DNA of 64,000 nt, from NCBI GenBank assembly GCA_017428055.1, contig JAFRRN010000013.1:16733-80732 (forward strand). The letters run 5' to 3'. The position numbers and the translations under genes were made by a program. Shown in pieces: positions 28,032-35,517 of the stretch; positions within the stretch are counted from its first letter, which is position 1, and every line of letters begins with the position of its first letter. Source of the DNA: Prevotella sp. GTDB taxonomy: Bacteria > Bacteroidota > Bacteroidia > Bacteroidales > Bacteroidaceae. The notes beneath the pieces are model-generated. The model saw only the letters and a list, made by a program, of their open reading frames with translations. It had not been told where the DNA came from and ran no database searches.

Positions 28032-28069
28032 CAAGGGCCGACTCCCGATTTTCCCCTCCACTAAAAAGC

Positions 28070-29734
28070 ATGAAACGGGTCTTGGCCATCATTTCCGTCT
28101 TGCTCGCCCTCGCATCATGCTCCCACGATAAGGGGGCGATGCGGGAGCGGATGGACTACGTGAGCCAGTGCAACCGCGCCGATACGGTGTTCACCGAGGC
28201 GTGGCTACCCACGGTGGACTCACTGGTTCGCTTCTTCGACCGCCACGGCAACGCCAACGAGCGGATGATGGCACACTACCTCCAAGGGCGCGTACACCAC
28301 GACATGGGCGAGGCGCCGATAGCCCTCGAATGCTACCAGAAGGCAACGGAAGTGGCGGACACCACCCGCAAGGATTGCGACCTCCACACCCTCGCCGCCA
28401 TATACGGGCAGATGGCAGACCTCTTTGACTTACAATTTTTACCTGAAGACGGAATGAATGCCCAATTGAAGGCAGAGCATTTTTTCTTAAAAGACAATGA
28501 TACCCTTTCCGCCATCAAGGCATACGAGTTGAGAATTAAACCTTATTTTCTCATGGGCGAAATTGACAGCATGATTCTTATCATGAATAATGCACGGGAT
28601 AATTTCCTACATTTCGGTGATACGGCGAAAGCTGCAGTGGCAATTTATCCCATGATAAGCATCTCCCTTGACCGCAACCAACTGGATGAGGCGAAACATT
28701 ATCTTGACATTTACGAAAACGAGTCAAATAACTTCGATGAAAACGGAAATCTCATATTCGGGGGACATTACTATTGTGACAAGGGTAGGTATTTGTTGTG
28801 TGAAGGAAAGGTCGATTCGGCAAGGAATTACTTTTTCAAGGCGATTGAACGTGGTGTTTATGAGGGGGGATATAAAGGGCTGTTGTCTGTCTATAAGGAA
28901 AAACAGATTCCAGACTCCATCGTCAAATATGCTGAACTCTTTGCCAAAGCCAACGACTCTTCATACTTGCATGTCAACCAGGAAAGAGTCCACCAAGTCA
29001 GTGCCATGTACAATTATTCCCGCAACGAGAAAGTAGCAAGACAGAAGGAGAAGCAGGCATCTGACTTGTGGCATTTCATCATCTTCATGGTGTTGTCTGT
29101 AATGGCAATCCTATTTTTCTTGGCATACTTGTTTTACCGTTATCGAGAAAAGCTATTCACACAGCTAAATCGTCTGAAAGACAGGAAAGATGCCCTGGAG
29201 GAAATCGTTCGGGAAAAGGAACGGGAGATAAAGCTTGTCTTGGAACACAGGGAATCCTATATTGATAAAAACATATTGGAGAAACAAACCACCATTGACT
29301 CCGTCAACAAGGAACTGGAAAAATTGAAACAACAAATTGCCACGCTCCAAAGTAAGGCGGAAAGATTCCAACATGACAAATTGGAGGACGATTTTTATTC
29401 CATAGGGTTCATAGAGGAGTTTGAAGCCAGATTCAAGGAATATGGAAAAGACTATAAACCTCCAACGACAAGGGAATGGTTACGACTTGAAAAGGTATTC
29501 TCCATCCATTTTCCCACCTATTACCAAAAGATTACCTGCAAGGACGAAATCACCAAGGAACATGTCCGTATCTGTATGCTCATCAGGATGGATTTCAAGG
29601 AGAGGATGATGGCAATAGCCTTGAAGACCGATGGCAAGCGCATAGACCGCTCTAAGCGTCAGGCGAACAGAATCCTTTTCGGCGAGGATAATGCTAGTAC
29701 CCTTAAAAGCAACCTAAAGCGGTTTTTTCAATAA
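28070..29734 (+). CDS. Membrane TPR regulator with C-terminal HTH-like domain
   Basis: A 554-residue one-component regulator candidate. It starts with a lipoprotein-like signal (MKRVLAIISVLLALASC), followed by a TPR-like helical sensor region of about 320 residues. Then come a transmembrane helix (FIIFMVLSVMAILFFLAYLF), a coiled coil (VNKELEKLKQQIATLQSK) and a C-terminal DNA-binding-like domain (REWLRLEKVFSIHFPTYY, ITKEHVRICMLIRM, then RSKRQANRILFGED). This layout, with periplasmic TPRs and a cytoplasmic HTH, is known from Bacteroidota carbohydrate and stress regulators. A coupled ATG at 28028 is an alternative start. The C-terminal domain is clearly homologous to the protein at 32689-33153. 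Direct repeats just after the stop are its likely binding site. Confidence 0.85.
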   Translation: MKRVLAIISVLLALASCSHDKGAMRERMDYVSQCNRADTVFTEAWLPTVDSLVRFFDRHGNANERMMAHYLQGRVHHDMGEAPIALECYQKATEVADTTRKDCDLHTLAAIYGQMADLFDLQFLPEDGMNAQLKAEHFFLKDNDTLSAIKAYELRIKPYFLMGEIDSMILIMNNARDNFLHFGDTAKAAVAIYPMISISLDRNQLDEAKHYLDIYENESNNFDENGNLIFGGHYYCDKGRYLLCEGKVDSARNYFFKAIERGVYEGGYKGLLSVYKEKQIPDSIVKYAELFAKANDSSYLHVNQERVHQVSAMYNYSRNEKVARQKEKQASDLWHFIIFMVLSVMAILFFLAYLFYRYREKLFTQLNRLKDRKDALEEIVREKEREIKLVLEHRESYIDKNILEKQTTIDSVNKELEKLKQQIATLQSKAERFQHDKLEDDFYSIGFIEEFEARFKEYGKDYKPPTTREWLRLEKVFSIHFPTYYQKITCKDEITKEHVRICMLIRMDFKERMMAIALKTDGKRIDRSKRQANRILFGEDNASTLKSNLKRFFQ

Positions 29735-29745
29735 AAGATAGGGGT

Positions 29746-29836
29746 TGCAGATAAATGTAGATTATTTCTGCAAGTCAAAGATTAACAAATACTTACAAAC
29801 ATAAATTACCGCAAGGTGTAGATAAATGTAGATTTT
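29746..29836. promoter_or_regulatory. Paired TGYAGRTAAA direct repeats, candidate operator
   Basis: Two 20-bp sites 71 bp apart. Each is two tandem 10-bp units: 29746-29755/29756-29765 and 29817-29826/29827-29836 (TGTAGATAAA then TGTAGATTTT in the second). The units are one helical turn apart. The last unit starts 49 bp upstream of the TATATTTG box at 29876. The same motif recurs at 33149-33181. Confidence 0.6.
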
Positions 29837-29875
29837 TTCTGTTTGCAAAATTCGTCGCAAATCCTTTTTGTATGA

Positions 29876-29883
29876 TATATTTG
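29876..29883 (+). promoter_or_regulatory. TAnnTTTG promoter box of the DUF3244 gene
   Basis: TATATTTG, 29 bp before the ATG at 29913. There is no TTTG at the usual -33 spacing, as expected if an activator is needed. Confidence 0.5.
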
Positions 29884-29912
29884 CAAGCACAATAACATTT
29901 AACAAAAAAAGC

Positions 29913-30290
29913 ATGAAAAAACATCAAATCACTTTCATTACCCTTGCATGTGTGTGTTTGGCATTTGCGTTGCCTCAAATCGCAAAGTCAGACACCAATC
30001 CTATTTGCTTACAGGCTTCCATTTACAACCCTACAGGCCAAAATGGCGGGAATCCTAAATCTCCTATCCTCATTCCCTCCGTCTCTCTCGACGACCACAC
30101 ATTGTACTTCGACACCCCCTGCGACGGCTGTACATTGAATATCGTGGATGGTAACAACATTGTGGTCTACACGTTGGTAATCCCTACGGGTACTACCTCG
30201 TTGGTGCTTCCCGCAACCCTCTCTGGCGAGTACGAGCTGCAAATCATTCGTGGCAACTACCTCTTCTACGGCACGATCGACTTGCCGTAA
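29913..30290 (+). CDS. Secreted DUF3244 protein
   Basis: A 125-residue exported protein. The ATG at 29913 yields a signal peptide (MKKHQITFITLACVCLAFALP). The open frame to 29868 lies in the promoter. The mature part is a single beta-sandwich-like domain: SPILIPSVSLDDHTLYFDTPCDGCTLNIVD and, at the end, SGEYELQIIRGNYLFYGTIDL. This matches DUF3244, small proteins that recur near TPR regulators in Prevotella and Bacteroides. The two cysteines may form a disulfide. Role unknown. Probably controlled by the upstream regulator through the repeats at 29746-29836. Confidence 0.82.
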   Translation: MKKHQITFITLACVCLAFALPQIAKSDTNPICLQASIYNPTGQNGGNPKSPILIPSVSLDDHTLYFDTPCDGCTLNIVDGNNIVVYTLVIPTGTTSLVLPATLSGEYELQIIRGNYLFYGTIDLP

Positions 30291-30311
30291 CTACTTACAG
30301 ACATATTATTA

Positions 30312-30352
30312 AAATGTCCCGGCGGGAGCGTGCCGACATTTATGTTCATGTC
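30312..30352 (+). terminator. Two mutually exclusive hairpins behind the DUF3244 gene
   Basis: Strand GCCGACATT (30332-30340) can pair upstream with AATGTC-C-CGGC (30313-30322, one bulge) or downstream with ATGTCGG (30348-30354 region; perfect CCGACAT/ATGTCGG, 8-nt loop). No T-run follows. It could be a terminator/antiterminator or a processing site between this gene and the beta-helix gene 70 bp downstream. Confidence 0.45.
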
Positions 30353-30422
30353 GGACAATAGTCGGCCCCCACTTGAAAACCTAACAATAATCACAAAACC
30401 TACCATTTAAACATTTACAACT

Positions 30423-32699
30423 ATGCCTAATTCCATTTTATTTACTGACAATTATCGCCAAGCGAACTCTTTTCTGAAGGAAATATATATCGGTGCTAAA
30501 TGGGCAGATCTTGCCTCTGGCGACGAGATGGTGCTTTGGCAAGCCAACAACAACGTACCCCAAGCAGACTACCTTATCGGTATTGGGTTGAGAAGCACTT
30601 TTGATCCCGTGGAAGGAGTCAAAGACGGTTTCCTGATAGCACATAACGGTTCTTCGGAACCCATCAAGATGGATACCTTTGGAATCTTCAAGGGGGTGGA
30701 TTGCTATGTGGTGGTTGACTGGGAGACCCCTTGGACGCTTCCCGTGAGCCAGACTGGTCAGGTAAACGGTGTGATATGCTTTGGTGCTGTGGTCAACATG
30801 AATCTCGCCGCCGACATCAATAATTCTCCCACCATCAAGAAATATGTCTACAATCAGGCTTTGGCTAACGTCGCTTCCATCCCTATTCCCTCCTATGATT
30901 TCAGGAGGATAAGGCCTACATCGCCGAGCGTAACGAGTACAACGGTCAATGCAAGTACCAAGATAGAATTAATTAATGCCATCAAGAACAACAACAATGT
31001 CACCATAAACCTGCTATCGGACATTGCCTTGTCAAGGGACGAATCGGCAACTGGCAGCCTGACAACGCAAAGGGCCAACGGTGCGAGCCTTGATACGCTC
31101 ATCAACATCAACAACAAGAACCTCATCATCGATGGAGGAACCAACAAATACAGTATTTACGAATATGAGAAAAGCGACGAGATTCTGACCACATTGGACA
31201 ATGGTTGGTATAGTGCCAACTATGGTGAGGATAACGTCACGGGGGAGGAGGCTTTCATGACAGAAGACGGTACCATCCTTACGTTAGCGAAAAGTGGCAT
31301 GTACAGGGCTGGCGGTTGGATCACATTCGGCAATAACTCAAACAGATATGGTCTTACCTTGCCTCCCAATCTTGTCAATCTTTACAACATTGATATGGAC
31401 AATGTTTTTATCTGTTATAGGCTATCCTACCACCGATACATGAAAAAAATAGTAGAGGCACATCAAGGAATTGTCATCTTTGAGGTTACCGACAATAATG
31501 ATGATACAAGCAATGCATATTTTCGCAACACATTGACACCCCAGCCGGACTTTTTCCTTGTAAACTATGCAGGCGATGGCAATGGCATTCTTATCAAGGA
31601 CGGTAAGCTGTCCTATCCTGCCAGTTTTGGCGTTAATAAGATTAGCCCCTGTTGGGCAGAACACCTGTTCCGCATCAAGGAGAACGCGCATGTGGAATTT
31701 CGGAATGTGTCATTCGTTGGTGGTACTGACCATACATTGAGAAACGATGGTCAATTAAATGTGGCTGGTTGTGATTTCACGAATTGCATCGCTGGCGGCA
31801 TCTATAATTTAAGAGAGTTGTTTGTCGATCAGTGCTTATTTATGGACATGATGACCACCGCCGTCCGCTTTGACCATATACACGGTACGTATTCCATTGC
31901 CCCATATATGGAAGTGACCAACTGCACATTCAGGAATATTGGTCATTATGCTTCTGATGTGTTCGCTATAAAGAACAACGGTAAGGCATATATTGCCAAC
32001 AATGAGTTTATCGACACCAACTATGGAGCAGTATATACGGGTGTCTGCAATTGCGACCATGAGGATAAACTGCATAGCGAGTGCTTAGTGGAACGTAACT
32101 ACGTCCACTATACCTCGGAATGGATAGAAAGGCGGAAGACGATGGGGTTGCAGGACTCTGGTGACATCTATATCTCCACGAACAACAAAAAGGCAATTAT
32201 CCGCTTCAACAGGATAGTCGGAACGGGTGGGATAGGTGGAACAAGCCCATATAGGAAGAACAACGCTATCTACGGGGACGATGGGGCGTATAATATGGAG
32301 ATATTTTGCAATGTCATCTCTGACGTTGAAAACTTTTATGACATCGATTGTAGGGATGTCAGCAATCATGTCATAAGGACCATTCCAGGCAACAAGCATG
32401 TAAATACCTGCAACTTTATCCAATATAACGTATGTAACGGCTATGTCAGGATTCAGGAGAATTCCCATGATGAGATAAGCAACGAGGAAAAGTGTAAGTT
32501 TGTCGACAATTTCATATTAGAGAAAACAGAGAATCCTGGGATTCTAAGTTGTGTGCCATCTGGTAACATTTACAATGAAGTAGTATATTGTAAAGACAGT
32601 GATGGCATCATGGCCGATGGCACTGGGATAGTTGCGGCGGCAACATTGGTTAAGGTAATGGGTGACTTAATCCATGTCAAATACGTTGATGAAGAGTAA
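30423..32699 (+). CDS. Right-handed parallel beta-helix protein without signal peptide
   Basis: A 758-residue protein. Residues 1-180 form a beta-rich N-terminal module (GDEMVLWQANNNVPQADYLI; FGIFKGVDCYVVVDWETPW). The rest shows the short-strand pattern of a parallel beta-helix (VEFRNVSFVGGTDHTLRN, LNVAGCDFTNCIAGGIYN, AYIANNEFIDTNYGAVYT, AIIRFNRIVGTGG), as in pectate-lyase-like or adhesin folds. No export signal is visible: the N-terminus is MPNSILFTDNY. No recognisable promoter lies in the 130 bp upstream, so it may be read from the DUF3244 promoter. Residues 582-758 have a truncated homologue at 34901-35431. Role unknown; adhesin or polysaccharide lyase are possible. Confidence 0.8.
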   Translation: MPNSILFTDNYRQANSFLKEIYIGAKWADLASGDEMVLWQANNNVPQADYLIGIGLRSTFDPVEGVKDGFLIAHNGSSEPIKMDTFGIFKGVDCYVVVDWETPWTLPVSQTGQVNGVICFGAVVNMNLAADINNSPTIKKYVYNQALANVASIPIPSYDFRRIRPTSPSVTSTTVNASTKIELINAIKNNNNVTINLLSDIALSRDESATGSLTTQRANGASLDTLININNKNLIIDGGTNKYSIYEYEKSDEILTTLDNGWYSANYGEDNVTGEEAFMTEDGTILTLAKSGMYRAGGWITFGNNSNRYGLTLPPNLVNLYNIDMDNVFICYRLSYHRYMKKIVEAHQGIVIFEVTDNNDDTSNAYFRNTLTPQPDFFLVNYAGDGNGILIKDGKLSYPASFGVNKISPCWAEHLFRIKENAHVEFRNVSFVGGTDHTLRNDGQLNVAGCDFTNCIAGGIYNLRELFVDQCLFMDMMTTAVRFDHIHGTYSIAPYMEVTNCTFRNIGHYASDVFAIKNNGKAYIANNEFIDTNYGAVYTGVCNCDHEDKLHSECLVERNYVHYTSEWIERRKTMGLQDSGDIYISTNNKKAIIRFNRIVGTGGIGGTSPYRKNNAIYGDDGAYNMEIFCNVISDVENFYDIDCRDVSNHVIRTIPGNKHVNTCNFIQYNVCNGYVRIQENSHDEISNEEKCKFVDNFILEKTENPGILSCVPSGNIYNEVVYCKDSDGIMADGTGIVAAATLVKVMGDLIHVKYVDEE

Positions 32700-33153
32700 T
32701 TTGGACAATGCGATTAGTGTCTTGGCAAAGTTGCGCCAATGTGCCGAGACGATGCTTTCGTTGGTAGGGCAACTTCAAGCATCAATCGGCGTCAGAGATG
32801 CCAAAAGGCAGGAGGAGCTGTTCGGGAGTGATGTCTATGCCCGCTTCCATGCCTTCACAAGCGATGGGCATCATGCCGAGCCACCGTCAGACGGCGAGTG
32901 GCGTGAATTGGAAAGTCTGTTCCGTGCCGCTTTTCCAAGGTTATATCAATTGGTTGCCATTGACCATGACCTGACACGTGACCAGTTGCGCCTCTGCTTG
33001 CTGGTTGGCCTATCTTTTCGCCACCATGTGATTATGCGGGTGATGGATGTTGACAGCAACAGGGTGTCCCGTTTGAAGTCGCAAGCCAACAAGAGGTTGT
33101 TTGGCGATAAGTTGGCGAGTACGTTGGCAGTCCGTCTTAAAGATTATGTGTAG
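32689..33153 (+). CDS. Sensor-less copy of the TPR regulator's C-terminal HTH-like domain
   Basis: A 154-residue soluble protein. Its last 90 residues align closely with the C-terminus of the membrane regulator at 28070-29734. Shared landmarks are EW..LE..F...FP..Y, then LT....R.C.L, then K.QAN..LFG...ASTL...L. The N-terminal 60 residues are a helical segment comparable to the coiled coil that precedes this domain in the large regulator. TPRs and membrane helix are absent. It overlaps the 3' end of the beta-helix gene by 11 bp (an ATG at 32674 would overlap by 26). Phased TGTAGG repeats begin at its stop codon. Likely a DNA-binding protein acting on that site. Confidence 0.75.
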   Translation: MKSNLDNAISVLAKLRQCAETMLSLVGQLQASIGVRDAKRQEELFGSDVYARFHAFTSDGHHAEPPSDGEWRELESLFRAAFPRLYQLVAIDHDLTRDQLRLCLLVGLSFRHHVIMRVMDVDSNRVSRLKSQANKRLFGDKLASTLAVRLKDYV

Positions 33154-33181
33154 GTATAGGTGTAGGCAAAATGTAGGTAAA
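33149..33181. promoter_or_regulatory. Three phased TGTAGGYAWA direct repeats, candidate operator
   Basis: Units at 33149-33158 (TGTAGGTATA), 33161-33170 (TGTAGGCAAA) and 33172-33181 (TGTAGGTAAA), 11-12 bp apart. The last unit starts 48 bp upstream of the TATATTTG box at 33220, the same distance as at the 29.8-kb operator. Confidence 0.65.
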
Positions 33182-33196
33182 TTTTGCATCTATTAT

Positions 33197-33227
33197 TTTG
33201 AAGATAAATGGAATCATGTTATATTTG
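33197..33227 (+). promoter_or_regulatory. Consensus promoter of the first LRR gene
   Basis: TTTG at 33197-33200 and TATATTTG at 33220-33227, spaced 19 bp. The leader to the ATG at 33294 is about 60 nt. Confidence 0.7.
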
Positions 33228-33293
33228 CAAAAGAATGCTGGTCATCTATGTTAAAGGAAGGATAATATTGGTATAAATATAAATTCATAGCTT

Positions 33294-34856
33294 ATGAAAA
33301 CGTACGACAATGACAAAAAGAAAAAGGGTGGACATGTTCTCAAATCCATGTTTGCCGTATGCGCTTTCCTGTCCATGAGCTGTAATGTGGCTTGGGCGGA
33401 AGTTTGGGAGTATCGCATCATGGGGCATGTTTATGAATTTAACGATGACACCAAGACGGGACGATTGTTAAGCATTGAAGACAAGTCCTTAATAAACACA
33501 TTCGTTATCGAAAGCATAACACATGTAGAGCATCCTAATGGGGCTTATTATGTGACGGGTATTGCTGACGACTGTTTTGTGGGCTGCGACAAGTTGGAAG
33601 AAGTTTCCATCCCTGAAAGCGTCTTGACATTGGGCGACAGATGCTTTGCTGGATGTTCGAGCTTGAAGTCAATCTCTCTTCACAAGAGCTTCGAGAAATT
33701 AGGGAAAGAATGCTTCAAGGGCTGTTCCTCGCTAAGCTCCGTCGAAATTAAGTCGGAGAAGATGGAGGGGCTGCCCGAGGGCTGCTTCAATGGTTGCACA
33801 AGCTTGCGCCAGATGATTATCCGCATGAAGACCCCACCCGTGGCGGTTCTCTCGGAGTCGGGGCTTGACCAGTTCGCTGGTGCGGGTCTCATGACATCCC
33901 TGTATGTTCCCAAGGAGTCAGCCGATGCCTATAAGGAGTCAAGCCTGTGGAGTCAGTGGGAGACCATCATCCCTACGGACTTTGCGGCGATGGATAATTA
34001 CGAGACGAAAGCACTCAAGAAGTTGGGGGATGGCAGGTTTGTCGAAAACAACGCCGAACATGGTAACTCCCACTATTATTCCTTAGACCATGAAAACTTG
34101 GCGGCAACGTTCTTGAACGCCCGACCTAACCAAACGGGCAAAGGTGAATGGTACGAGTACTTACATCAAGTGACGATACCGGAGTTTGTCCTATATGACC
34201 ATAAGGTATACACCGTATCCGCCATGGGAGACGGGTGCTTTAGGGATTGCTGGTACCTGAATGAGGTCAACATTCCCATGACGGTCAAGGAATTGGGAAG
34301 AGGCTGTTTCACCTTCAGTATGCCCTCGGCATCCCTCGTCTTGCCAGAGGGAGTGGCGACACTTGGGGCAGGGTGCTTTCAGGAGACTTACATATCGAAG
34401 ATAGACTTGCCGGCATCACTGGCATTCCTTGGAAGCCGTTGCTTTGCCGAAAGTTCGCAGTTGACGAGTGTCATCCTGCGGTCGGGCGACCTGTCTACCA
34501 TCAGTTTGGGCTGCTTTGAGTCGTGTTACCAGTTATCGGAATTGGTCTGTTATGCCAACGAGGTACCCAAGCTTGAATACGACGGCGACAACAGCCCGTT
34601 CTATGGCACCAAGGCAAGTGAGGGGAAGCTCTACGTTCAGAAGGACTTGGTGGAGGCATACAAGGCAACGCCCGGATGGAACGAGTGGAAGGAAATCCTG
34701 CCCATCGATGCCTATGGCTCTGTCAACGGCATTGAGAATGTGAAAGACGGCAAGGCGGTGGACGCTGCCATCTATGACCTGCAAGGTCGCAAGGTGCAGA
34801 CTCCCCAGCGCAGTGGGCTGTACATCCAAGGCGGCAGGAAATTCATCTATCGGTAA
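33294..34856 (+). CDS. Secreted BspA-like leucine-rich-repeat protein, copy 1
   Basis: A 520-residue surface-protein candidate. The signal peptide ends near AWA|EVW (residues about 18-36). Two blocks of LRR_5 (BspA/TpLRR) repeats of about 23 residues follow, each with a Cys-Phe pair: DDCFVGCDKLEEVSIPESV, DRCFAGCSSLKSISLHKSF, KECFKGCSSLSSVEIKSEK, EGCFNGCTSLRQMIIRMK, and a second set after residue 300. The C-terminus GIENVKDGKAVDAAIYDLQG...GLYIQGGRKFIYR is the short sorting-like tail common in secreted Prevotella proteins. BspA relatives bind host matrix or other bacteria; that role is inferred. Its final 316 coding bases and 44 following bases are nearly identical to those of copy 2. Confidence 0.88.
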   Translation: MKTYDNDKKKKGGHVLKSMFAVCAFLSMSCNVAWAEVWEYRIMGHVYEFNDDTKTGRLLSIEDKSLINTFVIESITHVEHPNGAYYVTGIADDCFVGCDKLEEVSIPESVLTLGDRCFAGCSSLKSISLHKSFEKLGKECFKGCSSLSSVEIKSEKMEGLPEGCFNGCTSLRQMIIRMKTPPVAVLSESGLDQFAGAGLMTSLYVPKESADAYKESSLWSQWETIIPTDFAAMDNYETKALKKLGDGRFVENNAEHGNSHYYSLDHENLAATFLNARPNQTGKGEWYEYLHQVTIPEFVLYDHKVYTVSAMGDGCFRDCWYLNEVNIPMTVKELGRGCFTFSMPSASLVLPEGVATLGAGCFQETYISKIDLPASLAFLGSRCFAESSQLTSVILRSGDLSTISLGCFESCYQLSELVCYANEVPKLEYDGDNSPFYGTKASEGKLYVQKDLVEAYKATPGWNEWKEILPIDAYGSVNGIENVKDGKAVDAAIYDLQGRKVQTPQRSGLYIQGGRKFIYR

Positions 34857-34900
34857 TTGGTCGTTTGGTGTTTTGGTCGTTTAGGGATTGAAGGGGCAAT
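34541..34900. repeat. Near-identical 360-bp segment, copy A
   Basis: Aligns without gaps to 36750-37109. The last 88 bp (34813-34900) are identical, including 44 bp beyond the LRR stop codon. The non-coding part contains a copy of the last seven codons, stop included, of the HAD phosphatase gene (34880-34900). Confidence 0.85.
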
Positions 34901-35431
34901 ATCTACATAAGGGCAAATAATGGCAAAACAACCGTTCGTTTCAATAGGATTCTTGACTGTGGGGGAAAAGGAAAAAACAATGCAATCTACGCAGATGATG
35001 GGGCATATAATGTCGAGATATATGGAAATGTCATCTCTGGTACGGAAAACCACTTTGACATTGATAGCAGGGATGTCAGTTCTTGGGTAACAAGCGATGA
35101 CCCTGACAATCAATATCCTTGGAATCTTCCCAATGGTACTCATGTCAGTACGAACAATTATATTGCCTACAATATTTGTGACGGTTATTTGAGGATGCAG
35201 GAGAACACGGAGGAAGATGTTTCCCAGACATATTGCGTGTTCCTATCGAATTTTATCGTTCCGAGGCATTCCAGTAGGACTGAAAATGCCATAAGGAGTA
35301 TTGTCAACAAACTTAAAGATTATAACAATGGTGAGGCTATAGTAACTGATGGAACAGGAGTCGTGGCAGCTGCCACTCTCATCGCCTTACAGGATGGTAA
35401 TGATGGTATTGAAAATGTTTCTGGGGATTAA
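34901..35431 (+). pseudogene. 5'-truncated second beta-helix gene
   Basis: An open frame of 176 codons without a usable start. The translation begins IYIRANNGKTTVRFNRI and parallels residues 582-758 of the intact beta-helix protein (IYISTNNKKAIIRFNRI...), through NNAIYADDGAYNVEIYGNVIS and the closing DGTGVVAAATLI. Homology starts at exactly the base after copy A of the 360-bp repeat ends. The gene was therefore cut by a recombination joint, not by decay. No internal stop or frameshift occurs. An internal ATG at 35189 would give 80 residues, but no promoter is apparent. The end (NDGIENVSGD) includes a short GIEN tail element. Confidence 0.75.
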
Positions 35432-35444
35432 TTTATTCATCGAA

Positions 35445-35478
35445 TTTGTCTATCAATACATTATTTTTCGTATATTTG
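35445..35478 (+). promoter_or_regulatory. Promoter of the second LRR gene
   Basis: TTTG at 35445-35448 and TATATTTG at 35471-35478, 22 bp apart; leader of about 35 nt. No TGTAGG repeats precede it, unlike the promoter of copy 1. Confidence 0.6.
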
Positions 35479-35517
35479 CAAGGAAGATTATGTAATAATG
35501 TTTAACAATATAGAATT

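Noticed and set aside
27854-28069. Longer start of the TPR regulator within the phosphatase gene
   Set aside because: The stretch reads the phosphatase gene in another frame; the lipobox-containing signal peptide begins at 28070.
30346-30357. Shared 12-mer CATGTCGGACAA at 30.35 kb and 41.14 kb
   Set aside because: Each copy sits in a different hairpin context and nothing beyond 12 bases is shared; chance or weak terminator similarity is enough.
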